From positions 1-64,000 of the forward strand of contig NZ_CP113056.1 of assembly GCF_026625645.1 (NCBI RefSeq): 64,000 bases of DNA. The letters are read 5' to 3'. Below the pieces are notes generated by a model. It did not search any database, was not told the origin of the DNA, and was given only the letters and a program-made list of their open reading frames with translations. This stretch comes from Ancylobacter sp. SL191. Lineage in GTDB: Bacteria > Pseudomonadota > Alphaproteobacteria > Rhizobiales > Xanthobacteraceae. Positions 1-8,558 of the stretch are shown here, piece by piece. Both the position numbers and the translations under genes were made by a program. How positions within the stretch are numbered: the stretch's first letter is position 1; every line of letters begins with the position of its first letter.

Positions 1-1226
1 TGGTCGCGAACAACCCGCATGCGGCGGCGGCCAAGGCGGCATGGGTGGCGGCGCTGGTCGGCACTGGCATCGTGCCCGCTGTCACGGGCGACGTCTCGAC
101 GCGCTGGACGGCGTGGACGGACGAGGCGGACGCCGACGGCCTGATGGACTTCTATGGTCTCACCGCGCTGATGGTCGGCGGCATGGTGGTAGATGGCGAG
201 GCGCTGGCGCTGCTGATTGCCACCCCAGCCGGCCTGCGTATTCGCGTGCTCGATCCAGACCAGCTCGACGCTTCGCTCACCCGCCCGCTCCCCGAGGGCG
301 GGCGCATCGTCAACGGCGTGGAGTTCGATATGTTCGGCTCCCGCGTCGCCTACTGGATCGTGAAGGAGCGCCCCGAGATCGGCCTCGGCTTGAACCTTCA
401 GCCCGTGCGCGTGCCGGCCGAGGATGTGGTGCATCTGTTCCGCCCGGACTTCCCCGGCCAGGTGCGCGGAGTCTCTTGGTTCGCTCCGGCGATCCTTCGC
501 CTTGCCGAGCACGACGAGTGGCACGGCGCCCAGCTCACCCGCCAGAAGGTCGGTGCCCTGCTCGCCGGCCTCATCACCACCAATGACGGCGCTGTGCCGT
601 TCGGTGGCGAGGCCCAGGGCGATACGCTGATCGGTTCGCTGGAGCCCGGCGCCATGGTGGTGCTGCCGCCGGGCAAGGACGTGACCTTCTCCAATCCGCC
701 GGCCATCGCGCAGGAGGCCAACGACTTCGCCCGCATTACCCTGCACGAGATCGCCGCCGCCCTTGGCCTGCCCTATGAGGTGCTCACGGGCGACCTCTCC
801 AGCGTCAACTATTCCTCGATCCGCGCCGGCCTCGTCGAGTGGCGCCGCCGGGTGGAGATGATCCAGCACAACGTCATCGTCTTCCAGGCGCTGCGCCCCA
901 TCTGGCGCCGCTGGGCGATGATCGAGAGCCTGCAGGGCCGCCTTGCCGCCCGCCCGCAGGACCTTCTCCCCGTGCGCTGGATCACGCCGAAGCAGCAATG
1001 GGTGGACCCGGCCAAGGACGTGCAGGCGGAGATCGACGCCATCAACGCCGGGCTGATGAGCCGCCGCGAGGCCGTGGCGGCGCGTGGCATGGATGTCGGC
1101 GCGCTTGATGACGAGATCGCCGCTGACAAGGCCCGCGAGACGCGCCTCGGCCTTGCCTTCAGCACGCCCGCTAAGGCGACGCCCGCCGCCCCGACACAGG
1201 CGCCCATTGAGGAGACCGTGGCATGA
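1..1226 (+). CDS. Phage portal protein, lambda GpB-type (5' partial)
   Basis: Portal proteins form the dodecameric ring through which DNA enters and leaves the phage capsid. The frame is open from the window edge, so the N-terminus is missing; the first visible residues (VANNPHAAAAKAAW) match the N-terminal RNNP region of lambda-family portals, followed by VGTGI. A start at GTG 45 would cut this conserved segment and is rejected. Other family-like stretches are the LHLFRPD-type segment near 430-450 and the LGLPYEVLTGDLSSVNYSS stretch near 760-820, which is highly typical of the family. The last codons overlap the next gene by 4 bp (ATGA), so translation is probably coupled. Confidence 0.92.
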   Translation, partial: VANNPHAAAAKAAWVAALVGTGIVPAVTGDVSTRWTAWTDEADADGLMDFYGLTALMVGGMVVDGEALALLIATPAGLRIRVLDPDQLDASLTRPLPEGGRIVNGVEFDMFGSRVAYWIVKERPEIGLGLNLQPVRVPAEDVVHLFRPDFPGQVRGVSWFAPAILRLAEHDEWHGAQLTRQKVGALLAGLITTNDGAVPFGGEAQGDTLIGSLEPGAMVVLPPGKDVTFSNPPAIAQEANDFARITLHEIAAALGLPYEVLTGDLSSVNYSSIRAGLVEWRRRVEMIQHNVIVFQALRPIWRRWAMIESLQGRLAARPQDLLPVRWITPKQQWVDPAKDVQAEIDAINAGLMSRREAVAARGMDVGALDDEIAADKARETRLGLAFSTPAKATPAAPTQAPIEETVA

Positions 1227-3055
1227 GCGCCCCTGCTGAGATCCTCACCCGCCGCGCGCCGCTTCCGGCCTCCAGCTGGGACGCGGACAGCCAGACTTTC
1301 GAGGCCGTGCTCTCCACCGGCGCCGCTGTTGAGCGCTGGGATGTGAACGGCCCCTATGACGAGATTCTCCTCCTGTCGCAGCCGGTGTGGCCCGCCCGTG
1401 TGCCCCTGCTCGACAGCCACGGAAGGGAGAGCGTGGACCGCCAGCTCGGGAGCGTCGACACGCTGCGCGTCGTCGGCGGGGACCTCCTGGGGCGCGCCAC
1501 GCTCTCCCGCCACAATCCCCGCTCCCAGCGCATCGCTGCCGAGCTGACGGACGGTGCCACCTTCGGCATCTCCATCGGCTACGCCGTCGAGCGCTGGTCG
1601 GAGCGCACCAATGCGAAGACCGGCCGCCGTGAGAAGGTGGCCGAGCGCTTCACCCTGATCGAGGCGAGCCTCGTCGTTGTCCCCGCCGACCCGCATGCAG
1701 GCATCAGGAGCCACGACATGACGGTCAGCACCGAGCCGGCGAACACGCCCGCTCCCTCCGCCCCGGCGCCCGCGCCGTCCCTCAACCCGCCGGCCGCCAC
1801 TGAGCGCGCGGCCATCAATCTGGAGATCCGTTCCATCGCAAGCGTCGCCGGTCTCGATCAGGGCTGGATCGACAGCCAGATCGACGCCAATGCCACCACG
1901 GACGCGGCCCGTGCCGCCGCCTTCGCCGCCATGCAGGCCCGCAGCGCGCCGCTGCAGACGATCCGGCCGACGGTGGCGACGGTCACCCACGACCACACCG
2001 ACCCTGCCACGATCCGCTCCGCCATGGGCGAAGCGCTCGCCCATCGCCTGGCCCCCGGCCGCGTGAAGCTGGAAGGGCGCGCCCGCGCCTATGCCGGCTT
2101 CCGCATGCTGGACATGATCGGCGACCTCGCCCAGGCGCGCGGCGAGCGCCTCAACCTGCGCGACCAGAATGCGCTGATGGAGCGTGCCCTCGGCGCTCAC
2201 TCCACCAGCGACTTCCCCCTTCTGCTGGCGGACGCGGCCAACAAGGCCCTTCTCGCCAACTACGCCGCAGCCGAACCGACCTATCGCCTGATCGCTGCCC
2301 GGTGCGGATTCACCGACTTCCGCGATCACGCCTTCCTGCGCATCGGTGACTTCCCGACGTTTCAGGAGACCAGCGAGGCTGGCGAACTGCGTTACGGCAC
2401 GATCTCCGAGAACCGCGAGAAGGTGCGGGCGAAGGAGCTGAATGCCGGCATCGCCATCGGTCGCCGCGCTCTCATCAATGACGACCTCTCGGCGCTGGCG
2501 GACTTCTCCGCCCTCATCGCCATCCGTGCCGCCAGCGACGAGAACGCCCGCGTCTACGGCCTTCTCGCCACCAATGCCGCCCTCTCCGACGGCAAGGCGC
2601 TGTTCCATGCCGACCACGGCAACGTAGCCGGCACTGGGGCAGCTATCTCTGTCACTTCGGTCGCGCACGCCGTCGCCGCGCTGCGCAAGCAGAAGAGCCT
2701 CGATGGCGTGCCGCTCAACCTCGCGCCTCGATTCCTTTTGGTGGGGCCGGATACCGAGCTTGCCGCCCGCCAGGTGCTCGCCGCCATCACCGCCGCCAAG
2801 GCGGGCGATGTGAACCCGTGGGCGGGCACGATGGAGCTGGTGGTCGACGCCAATATCGTCGGCAATGTCTGGTACGTCGCGGCTGACCCCGCTGCCGCGC
2901 CCAGCCTCGTCTATGGCTACGTCTCCGGCGCCGAGGGGCCGCAGATCCGCACCGAGATCGACTTCGACACCCGCGCCGTCAAGGTCGCGGCCGGGCTCGA
3001 CTTCGGCTGCGGCGTCATCGACTTCCGCGGCCTCTACAAGAACGAGGGCGCGTGA
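1223..3055 (+). CDS. Prohead protease / major capsid protein fusion
   Basis: A 610-residue polyprotein. Residues 1-170 resemble HK97-type prohead proteases (family S78), with the likely catalytic His66 (LLDSHGRES) and Ser117 (FGISIGY). A Pro/Ala-rich linker follows at about 172-195. Residues from about 250 to 610 resemble Mu gpT-like major capsid proteins (ELRYGTISENRE, FHADHGN, DFGCGVIDFRG). In most phages protease and shell are separate genes; here they are one in-frame ORF, so self-cleavage would free the capsid subunit during maturation. It overlaps portal by 4 bp and the connector gene by 1 bp. The fusion type is known in proteobacterial prophages. Motif reading is clear; exact domain borders are estimates. 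Confidence 0.88.
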   Translation: MSAPAEILTRRAPLPASSWDADSQTFEAVLSTGAAVERWDVNGPYDEILLLSQPVWPARVPLLDSHGRESVDRQLGSVDTLRVVGGDLLGRATLSRHNPRSQRIAAELTDGATFGISIGYAVERWSERTNAKTGRREKVAERFTLIEASLVVVPADPHAGIRSHDMTVSTEPANTPAPSAPAPAPSLNPPAATERAAINLEIRSIASVAGLDQGWIDSQIDANATTDAARAAAFAAMQARSAPLQTIRPTVATVTHDHTDPATIRSAMGEALAHRLAPGRVKLEGRARAYAGFRMLDMIGDLAQARGERLNLRDQNALMERALGAHSTSDFPLLLADAANKALLANYAAAEPTYRLIAARCGFTDFRDHAFLRIGDFPTFQETSEAGELRYGTISENREKVRAKELNAGIAIGRRALINDDLSALADFSALIAIRAASDENARVYGLLATNAALSDGKALFHADHGNVAGTGAAISVTSVAHAVAALRKQKSLDGVPLNLAPRFLLVGPDTELAARQVLAAITAAKAGDVNPWAGTMELVVDANIVGNVWYVAADPAAAPSLVYGYVSGAEGPQIRTEIDFDTRAVKVAAGLDFGCGVIDFRGLYKNEGA

Positions 3056-3267
3056 TGGCGGGCGTTGATGTCCTTCAGGAGCGCCTGGAGAAGCTGAGAG
3101 CTGCGCGCGCGACGGGTATCCGTCGCCTGCGCTACTCGGACGGTAAGGAGCATGAATACCGCACGGATGCTGAACTTGCCGCCGCCATCGCCGACCTAGA
3201 ACGCCAGATCGCCGGGGCAAATGCCTCGGCGAAGGTCGTCTATTTCTCAACCAGCAAAGGGCTCTGA
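3055..3267 (+). CDS. gpW-like head-tail connector protein
   Basis: A 70-residue protein whose ATG overlaps the capsid stop (TGATG). It starts with a helix (VLQERLEKLRAARATG), has the motif RRLRYSDGKEHEYRTDAEL, then a second helix (IADLERQIAG) and ends VYFSTSKGL. This pattern is typical of the gpW family, small proteins that sit under the portal and prepare filled heads for tail joining. Position right after the major capsid gene supports the call. An in-frame GTG one codon upstream (3052) is possible but unnecessary. A connector implies that, intact, the element makes heads that accept tails even though no tail genes are visible here. Confidence 0.75.
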   Translation: MAGVDVLQERLEKLRAARATGIRRLRYSDGKEHEYRTDAELAAAIADLERQIAGANASAKVVYFSTSKGL

Positions 3268-3269
3268 CG

Positions 3270-3506
3270 ATGGCCAAGGCTATGCTCAATCTTCAGGTGC
3301 AGCCTTACCGAATGCTCAAGAAGGCCGACGCGGCTGCGTATTGCGGACTGCCGGCGGCGCGCTTCGAATTGCAGTGCCCTGTATCGGCCGTTGCCTATCC
3401 CAGCGGCTCGCGCCTCTGGGATGTGCGCGACCTCGATTCTTGGCTCGACAGCCTCAAGACGGGCGCCGCTGACAGCGATGACGCCATCTTGGACAGGCTC
3501 GGTTGA
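3270..3506 (+). CDS. Small excisionase-like / HTH protein
   Basis: A 78-residue basic protein starting 3 bp after the connector gene and ending 2 bp before the integrase start. It contains LKKADAAAYCGLPAARFE, a MerR/AlpA-type winged-helix start, and ends in the arrangement SRLWDVRDLDSWLDSLK, as in excisionase-like DNA-binding proteins that specify a recognition helix followed by an acidic tail. Such proteins direct integrase towards excision or act as small regulators. Position directly upstream of int supports a recombination directionality role. No experimental relative is recognised, so function rests on motif and context. Confidence 0.65.
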   Translation: MAKAMLNLQVQPYRMLKKADAAAYCGLPAARFELQCPVSAVAYPSGSRLWDVRDLDSWLDSLKTGAADSDDAILDRLG

Positions 3507-3507
3507 C

Positions 3508-4590
3508 ATGACGGTGGTGCGCGTGAAGGGCTTCCAAATATTCAAGGACCGGCACGGGAAGATGCGGTGCTATCACCGCGCTTCCCGCACGTCGGTTGAT
3601 CTTGTGAAGACCCCGATCGGCACAGCGGGGTTCCTGGCGGAATGCGCCCGCATCACCGCCCTTCAGGAGCGCACCAGCACGACCCGGCCCGGCACGCTGG
3701 GCGCCCTCATCGAGGAGTACCGGGGCAGCAAGGATTTTCTTGAGCGGCTGACCGGCACCACGCGTGCCGGCTATCAGCGAGTGTTCGATTATCTGCAGCC
3801 CATCGAGGATACGCCCCTTACCCGCTTCACTCCGCCGTTCGTGGTGAAGCTGCGCGATAAGGCCGAGGCCAAGCACAAGCGCTGGTTCGCGAACTACCTC
3901 AAGACCGTACTGTCCCTGCTCTTCGCGTGGGGCAAGGAGCGCGGCCATATGAAGGATAATCCGGCGGAAGGCCTGCGCAGCATCCGGCGCCCCAAGGGGC
4001 TGCCAAAGCAGAACCGCCGCTGGACCGACGAGGAGCGACACGCGGTGATTGATGCTGCCCCCGCGCACATGCTGCCGGCGCTTGCCCTGATGATGTTTAC
4101 CGGGCTAGGGCCGAAGGATGCGCTTACGCTTCCCCGCACGGCCTATGCCGGCGGCCGGATCAACACCAGCCGATCGAAGACCGAGGAAGGCATTGTCTGG
4201 CCTGTCATCGAACCGCTGCGCGACATCCTGGCGGCGGCGCCAGCGCACTCGGCGATCACGCTCTGCGCCAACTCGCTCGGTCGGCCCTGGACTGTCTCCG
4301 GCTTCAACTCGTCCTGGATGAAGCTGCAGCACAAGCTTGAGAAGAACGGCAGCATCGGCGAAGGGCTGACCCTCTACGGGCTTCGGCACACGGTCGCTGC
4401 CATTCTCCGGGAGAGCGGGGCGGACACGCGCACGATTGCCGATGCCCTCGGCCAGAAGACGGAGGCGATGGCGCAGCACTACTCGCGAGGGGCGGACCTG
4501 TCCGAAAAGATGGAACGAGTCGCCACGAGCTTTGGCCATGAGGTGAACAGCCGGAGAACAAAGGCTGTCAAACCGGGGCAGAAAAAATGA
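3508..4590 (+). CDS. Tyrosine site-specific integrase
   Basis: A 360-residue integrase beginning at the ATG 2 bp after the excisionase-like gene; an upstream in-frame ATG at 3391 would lie inside that gene. Residues 60-150 look like the SAM-like core-binding domain (a span ending NYLKTVLSLLFAWGKERG), residues 170-345 the catalytic domain. The nucleophile is probably Tyr325 (MAQHYSRGAD) and the hairpin Lys is Lys224. The usual box I Arg is absent (FTGLGPKDAL, 198-206), box II reads YGLRHT instead of HxLRHT, and the box III His is Gln316 (LGQK). This degenerate set occurs in a subgroup of alphaproteobacterial integrases as I recall it. The gene points at the tRNA-Phe 3' end, its presumed attachment site. 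Confidence 0.9.
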   Translation: MTVVRVKGFQIFKDRHGKMRCYHRASRTSVDLVKTPIGTAGFLAECARITALQERTSTTRPGTLGALIEEYRGSKDFLERLTGTTRAGYQRVFDYLQPIEDTPLTRFTPPFVVKLRDKAEAKHKRWFANYLKTVLSLLFAWGKERGHMKDNPAEGLRSIRRPKGLPKQNRRWTDEERHAVIDAAPAHMLPALALMMFTGLGPKDALTLPRTAYAGGRINTSRSKTEEGIVWPVIEPLRDILAAAPAHSAITLCANSLGRPWTVSGFNSSWMKLQHKLEKNGSIGEGLTLYGLRHTVAAILRESGADTRTIADALGQKTEAMAQHYSRGADLSEKMERVATSFGHEVNSRRTKAVKPGQKK

Positions 4591-4651
4591 CAAACTGGCT
4601 GAAAACCAATCCCCCGCCGACCAAAAAGTCTAGCATTATCAAGGGGATAGA

Positions 4652-4727
4652 TGGTGCCCAGGGACGGAGTCGAACCGCCGACACTGCGATTTTCAGTCGC
4701 ATGCTCTACCAACTGAGCTACCTGGGC
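4652..4727 (-). tRNA. tRNA-Phe (GAA), CCA encoded
   Basis: The minus strand folds as a complete 76-nt cloverleaf: acceptor GCCCAGG paired with CCTGGGC, D-arm with GTAGCTCAGTTGGTAGAGC, anticodon stem TGCGA/TCGCA around loop CTGAAAA (anticodon GAA), T-loop GGTTCGACTCC, and an encoded 3' CCA. It lies between yacG and the integrase, with its 3' end towards the mobile element, so it is the probable attachment site. Insertion has kept the gene intact. Confidence 0.97.
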
Positions 4728-4996
4728 GTAGCCGGCAACGGCCGTGGCCGTGCGGAGCGGCCGGGTTATAGAGTCTCGTTCTCCGGCTGTCCATATGTGC
4801 GGGCCAGGAAAATGCCGGCTTTTCCCCAACCCTTGCGCGAAGGTAAAATAAAACCTCCGACAACAGCCCCCGGCACGCGTTGGCCGAGCCGCGATCGCCG
4901 CAGGCGGTGCGCGGCGCCCTGAAATCGTTTGAAACGACAAGACGTTGAGCCAGGAGGCCCGTCGAGCCCTGTCTGGCCCCGGTGCGGCCCCTGCCC

Positions 4997-5212
4997 TCAC
5001 CTCTCCCGCGGCGTCGCGGGGGCGAGGGACGGCTCCTCGCCGTCCTCGTCGTCATTCTCGGTGACGGGGATGGCGTAGCTGCCGGTGAGCCAGCGGTGCA
5101 GGTCGAGATCGGCGCAGCGGCTGGAGCAGAACGGCCGGTACTTTTCTACCATTGCCTTGCCACAGATCGGGCACGGCTTGCCGGCGAGCGGGTTGGGCGT
5201 GTCATCGGCCAT
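4997..5212 (-). CDS. yacG: DNA gyrase inhibitor / zinc-binding protein YacG
   Basis: A 71-residue protein with the YacG zinc site: PCPICGK near residues 13-19 and FCSSRCADLDL near residues 28-38, a four-Cys arrangement. YacG binds the GyrB C-terminal domain and blocks DNA binding by gyrase in E. coli. After the zinc site comes WLTGSYAIP, also typical, then an acidic low-complexity tail (ENDDEDGEE). It is the last gene of the maf-yacG pair, 15 bp after maf, and is followed by tRNA-Phe, the usual alphaproteobacterial order. Confidence 0.93.
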   Translation of the reverse strand: MADDTPNPLAGKPCPICGKAMVEKYRPFCSSRCADLDLHRWLTGSYAIPVTENDDEDGEEPSLAPATPRER

Positions 5213-5227
5213 GGCGGATCTCGTCCC

Positions 5228-5851
5228 TCACGCCGGATGCCCCCAGCGCTGCAATACCGGGTAGCGTTCGCCCGCCAGCAGGGCGACGGTCTCGGCCAGC
5301 GGCAGGCCGACCACATTGGTGTAGGAGCCGACCAGCTTGATCACGAATGTGCCCGCAAGTCCTTGAATCGCATAGCCTCCCGCCTTGCCCTGCCATTCGC
5401 GCGAGGCGATGTAGGCGTCGAGTTCCTCGCGGGACAAACGCTTGAAACGCACGCGGGTCTCGACCAGGCGGGCGCGCACGCCGCCCTTCGGCGTCATCAG
5501 CGCGATGCCGGTATAGACCCGGTGGGCGCGGCCGGAGAGCAGGCGCAGGCAGTCCGCCGCCTCGTCGCCGGTCTCCGGCTTGGGCAGGATACGCCGGCCC
5601 ACCGCCACCACCGTATCGGCGGCGAGCAGATAGGTGCCATCATACTCCCCGGTGAGCTTGCGCCGGGCGTCCGCGGCTAAAAGCTTTTGTTGCGCAAGGC
5701 GTTGCGCGAGACGCCGGGGCAGCTCCCCGCGCTCGGGGGTTTCGTCGATATCGGCCGGGAGAAGGGCTTCGGGTTCGATTCCGGCTTGGGCCAGCAGCGC
5801 CAGGCGACGCGGCGAGCCGGAGGCCAGCACCAGGCGGGGACGGGCATTCAC
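5228..5851 (-). CDS. maf: Maf family nucleotide pyrophosphatase
   Basis: A 207-residue house-cleaning nucleoside triphosphate pyrophosphatase that hydrolyses non-canonical or excess NTPs to NMP and pyrophosphate. Visible signatures are the N-terminal [14 protein letters not shown] loop, [11 protein letters not shown] with the catalytic Asp near residue 79, [10 protein letters not shown], and [12 protein letters not shown]. Length is normal. It lies upstream of yacG on the same strand, so the two are probably cotranscribed. The specific YhdE/YceF subtype cannot be decided by eye. In related genomes infA usually precedes maf; it is not present here. Confidence 0.93.
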   Translation of the reverse strand: MNARPRLVLASGSPRRLALLAQAGIEPEALLPADIDETPERGELPRRLAQRLAQQKLLAADARRKLTGEYDGTYLLAADTVVAVGRRILPKPETGDEAADCLRLLSGRAHRVYTGIALMTPKGGVRARLVETRVRFKRLSREELDAYIASREWQGKAGGYAIQGLAGTFVIKLVGSYTNVVGLPLAETVALLAGERYPVLQRWGHPA

Positions 5852-6001
5852 GCAACGAAACTCCTGATTCCGCCGGATGATCGGGCGGTCGTGTCGGGCC
5901 GCACGCTAGTGCAATCCGGGTCAAAATTGAACGGCTTATTGGTGCAGTGAGATGAACAGTCAGTGCAGTCAGGTGACCAGTCAGGCCAATGGGGCCAAAG
6001 T

Positions 6002-6502
6002 TCAGGAGCGGAAACGTCGCTTGATCCGCATCTCCAGCTCGTCGCGCACGGTGCGGTAGGCGTCCATGCGCTGCTCGCGATTGCCGGTCTCCAGCGAGGG
6101 GTCGGGCGTCGGCCAGTATTCGACGTCGATGGCGTTGGTGCGGGTGAGTTCCAGCGCGCGGTGATGGGCGTCGGGCGAGAGGGTGATGACGAGGTCGAAG
6201 GCGAGGCCCTCATTCTCCTCCAGCTCCTCCAGCGTCTGCGGCCGGTGGCGGCTGAGGTCGAGGCCGATCTCGTCAATGGCGGCCTGCACGAAGGGGTCGA
6301 CCTCGCCCTTGATGACGCCGGCCGAGCCGACATAGAGCGAGCGCCCGAACAGATGGCGGGCGAGCACCGCCGCCATGGGCGAGCGCACCACATTCTGCCC
6401 GCACATGAACAGCACCGATTGCGGACGCTCGCGGCGCGTGGGCAGCGCCAGAGGGTCGGCCATGAGGTCGGCAAGCGGCGCGCGGGGGGCGTCCACCCTC
6501 AC
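6002..6502 (-). CDS. Low-molecular-weight protein-tyrosine-phosphatase / ArsC-like protein
   Basis: A 166-residue protein with the LMW phosphatase P-loop C-x5-R-S ([15 protein letters not shown], Cys near 34) and a C-terminal loop with the general-acid Asp in [10 protein letters not shown]. The family includes LMW tyrosine phosphatases and thioredoxin-coupled arsenate reductases; sequence alone does not fix the substrate. The GTG start overlaps the stop of the UPF0262 gene by 3 bp, so the two are translationally coupled. It is a stable member of the hisD-UPF0262-phosphatase cluster in Hyphomicrobiales, which argues for a housekeeping role rather than arsenic resistance. Confidence 0.85.
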   Translation of the reverse strand: MRVDAPRAPLADLMADPLALPTRRERPQSVLFMCGQNVVRSPMAAVLARHLFGRSLYVGSAGVIKGEVDPFVQAAIDEIGLDLSRHRPQTLEELEENEGLAFDLVITLSPDAHHRALELTRTNAIDVEYWPTPDPSLETGNREQRMDAYRTVRDELEMRIKRRFRS

Positions 6503-7026
6503 CCCCTCCAGTGCAGGGCGCAGACCAGCGTGAACAGACGCCGGGCGGTGCCGAAATCGAGCGCGATCTTGTCCTTCAGCCGCTCGCGCAGCACCTCCGA
6601 GCCTTCATTGTGCAAACCGCGCCGGCCCATGTCGATCGCCTCGATCTGCGAGGGGCTGGAGGTGCGGATGGCGGAGTAATAGCTTTCGCAGACCAGGAAA
6701 TAGTCGCGCACCACCTTGCGCAGCGGCGAGAGCGAGAGATGGTGCTGCACCACGGGCGCGCCATCCGTGCGGGTGATGTCGAGCACCAGCCGCCCCTCGA
6801 CCAGCGAGATGGCGAGGCCATAGGGGCCGGGCGCCTCATCGCCCAGCGGGGCGAAGCTATTTTCTTCCAGCAGGTCGTAGATCGCGACGGCGCGCTCATG
6901 CTCGACGTCGCGATTGGCCCGCCCGATCGACGCGGGATCGAGCGTCACCGCCGCGAGGCGGCGGGTGGCGGCGTGAGGATCGTCAACCTTGGGGTCGTCG
7001 CCGACCGGATCGTCGCCGTCCGCCAT
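6499..7026 (-). CDS. UPF0262 family protein
   Basis: A 175-residue alphaproteobacterial protein of unknown function. Recognised by [19 protein letters not shown] near the start, [15 protein letters not shown], the [21 protein letters not shown] stretch and the conserved [15 protein letters not shown] followed by LRERLKDKI. The family usually begins around residue 20 here, so the Asp-rich first 18 residues may be a local extension or a mis-chosen start. It sits between hisD (10 bp) and the LMW phosphatase (overlapping), in one operon. No catalytic motif is apparent. Confidence 0.9.
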   Translation of the reverse strand: MADGDDPVGDDPKVDDPHAATRRLAAVTLDPASIGRANRDVEHERAVAIYDLLEENSFAPLGDEAPGPYGLAISLVEGRLVLDITRTDGAPVVQHHLSLSPLRKVVRDYFLVCESYYSAIRTSSPSQIEAIDMGRRGLHNEGSEVLRERLKDKIALDFGTARRLFTLVCALHWRG

Positions 7027-7036
7027 GGCCCCTCCG

Positions 7037-8329
7037 TCAGAGGTTCAGCCGGATCGCGACGGAGCGGGCATGGGCGCCGAGCCCCTCCGCCTCACCGAGC
7101 GCGATGGCGGCCGGGCCGAGCGCGCGCAGCTGCTCCGGCCCGCATTTGAGGATCGAGGTACGCTTCATGAAGTCGAGCACGTTGAGGCCCGAGGAGAAGC
7201 GGGCCGAACGCGCGGTGGGCAGCACATGGTTGGAGCCACCGACATAGTCGCCAATGGCCTCCGGCGTGTGGGCGCCGATGAAGATCGCCCCGGCATGGCG
7301 GATGCGCTCGACCAGTGCCTCGGCATCCGCCGCCATGATTTCCAGATGCTCGGGGGCGATGCGGTCGGAAAGCGCGGGCGCTTCATCGAGGCTCCGCAGC
7401 AGGATCACCGCGCCGTAATCGGCCCAGCTCGCACTGGCAATGTCGCGGCGCGGCAGGGTGGCGAGCTGGCGCTCCACGGCGGCGATGACGGCCTCGGCGA
7501 GCGCGGCATCATCCGTCATCAGGATCGACTGCGCGGCGGTGTCGTGCTCGGCCTGCGCGAGCAGATCGGCGGCGATCCAGTCGGGGTTCTGATGGCCATC
7601 GGCGATCACCAGCACCTCGGAAGGGCCGGCCACCATGTCAATGCCCACCGTACCGAAGACATGGCGCTTGGCGGCGGCGACATAGGCATTGCCCGGCCCG
7701 ACGATCTTGGCGACCGGGGCGATGGTTTCCGTGCCATAGGCGAGCGCGGCCACCGCCTGCGCCCCGCCGACGCGGTACACCTCATCGACACCGGCGAGCC
7801 GCGCGGCGGCCAGCACCAGCGGGTTGAGCTGCCCGTCGGGCGACGGCACCACCATGGCGAGACGGCCGACACCGGCGACCTTGGCCGGCACGGCGTTCAT
7901 CAGCACGGAGGAGGGATAGGCCGCCGTGCCGCCGGGCACATAGAGGCCGACCGCGTCCACCGCCGTCCAGCGGTGGCCGAGCTCGACGCCGGCGGCATCG
8001 ACATAGCGCCCGCTGGTGGGCAGCTGGCGCGCGTGGTGGGAGCGGATGCGTTCATGGGCGAAGGCCAGCGCCTCGCGCGTCGCCGGATCGGCCGCCGCCA
8101 CCGCCGCGTCGATCTCGGCTTCGGTGACGCGGATGCCGAGGGTGGCGAGGTCCACCCGGTCGAACTGACGGGAAAAATCGATCAGCGCCGCGTCGCCGCG
8201 CGCGCGCACCTCGTTGATGATGCGCGCCACCGCGTCGGCGACATCCTGCGATACCTCCCGCTTGGTGCCGAGAAAGGCCTGGAAGCGCTCGGCGAAATCC
8301 GGGGCGGCGGTGGAGAGGCGAAGCGGCAT
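7037..8329 (-). CDS. hisD: Histidinol dehydrogenase
   Basis: A 430-residue enzyme catalysing the last two NAD-dependent oxidations of histidine synthesis, L-histidinol to L-histidine. Seen are the nucleotide and substrate motifs [17 protein letters not shown] and [17 protein letters not shown], the [15 protein letters not shown] signature, and [12 protein letters not shown], whose Glu-His pair is catalytic. The start [12 protein letters not shown] is chosen because upstream residues of the longer frame are Arg/Pro-rich and unlike the family. It heads the minus-strand run hisD-UPF0262-phosphatase, with DUF2948 upstream. Confidence 0.97.
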   Translation of the reverse strand: MPLRLSTAAPDFAERFQAFLGTKREVSQDVADAVARIINEVRARGDAALIDFSRQFDRVDLATLGIRVTEAEIDAAVAAADPATREALAFAHERIRSHHARQLPTSGRYVDAAGVELGHRWTAVDAVGLYVPGGTAAYPSSVLMNAVPAKVAGVGRLAMVVPSPDGQLNPLVLAAARLAGVDEVYRVGGAQAVAALAYGTETIAPVAKIVGPGNAYVAAAKRHVFGTVGIDMVAGPSEVLVIADGHQNPDWIAADLLAQAEHDTAAQSILMTDDAALAEAVIAAVERQLATLPRRDIASASWADYGAVILLRSLDEAPALSDRIAPEHLEIMAADAEALVERIRHAGAIFIGAHTPEAIGDYVGGSNHVLPTARSARFSSGLNVLDFMKRTSILKCGPEQLRALGPAAIALGEAEGLGAHARSVAIRLNL

Positions 8330-8558
8330 GACGGCACCTGCGGGACGCGATCGACGGAAGCGCGACCCGGCGCGGCACCTGCCATGAGGCGGGCACGCGT
8401 GCGGGCCAGCCCGTCCTATCGCAACCGCGCCAGCATAAGACAAGGGGCCTGCGAGGGACGATTGCGCGCAGACGCCCGGGCGGGTTCGCGCGACGCCGCG
8501 TGAAGGCCACCGGCCGGGCGTCCCGACCCGCCGGGTGCCAGCCTTACTCCACGCCCCC

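Larger units (their letters stand above)
1..4651 (+). mobile_element. Right (integrase) end of a prophage or capsid-coding satellite at tRNA-Phe
   Basis: Five co-directional, tightly packed genes (portal, protease-capsid fusion, gpW-like connector, excisionase-like protein, tyrosine integrase) end about 60 bp before the 3' end of a tRNA-Phe gene, the classic target of tyrosine integrases. The recombination core therefore probably lies in the tRNA 3' half near 4652. The left end and its matching direct repeat are outside the window. No tail, lysis or replication gene lies between the capsid genes and the integrase. That compact order suits a degenerate prophage or a capsid-encoding satellite; the terminase side cannot be seen, so the choice is open. 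Confidence 0.8.

Noticed and set aside
809..3289. Long minus-strand reading frame (826 codons) opposite the capsid fusion gene
   Set aside because: It mirrors the high-GC codon pattern of the real plus-strand genes, has low-complexity Gly/Arg/Val sequence and no recognisable domain.
4587..4922. Short plus-strand frame across tRNA-Phe
   Set aside because: It runs through a verified tRNA and has no RBS or protein motif.
5957..5984. Three CAGTCAG heptamers as a possible CRISPR-like or regulatory array
   Set aside because: Too short, irregularly spaced and without spacers; no CRISPR array or cas gene is visible anywhere in the window.
6989..8503. Plus-strand 504-codon frame opposite hisD
   Set aside because: hisD on the minus strand is unambiguous; the plus-strand product is His/Arg/Gly-rich chance translation.
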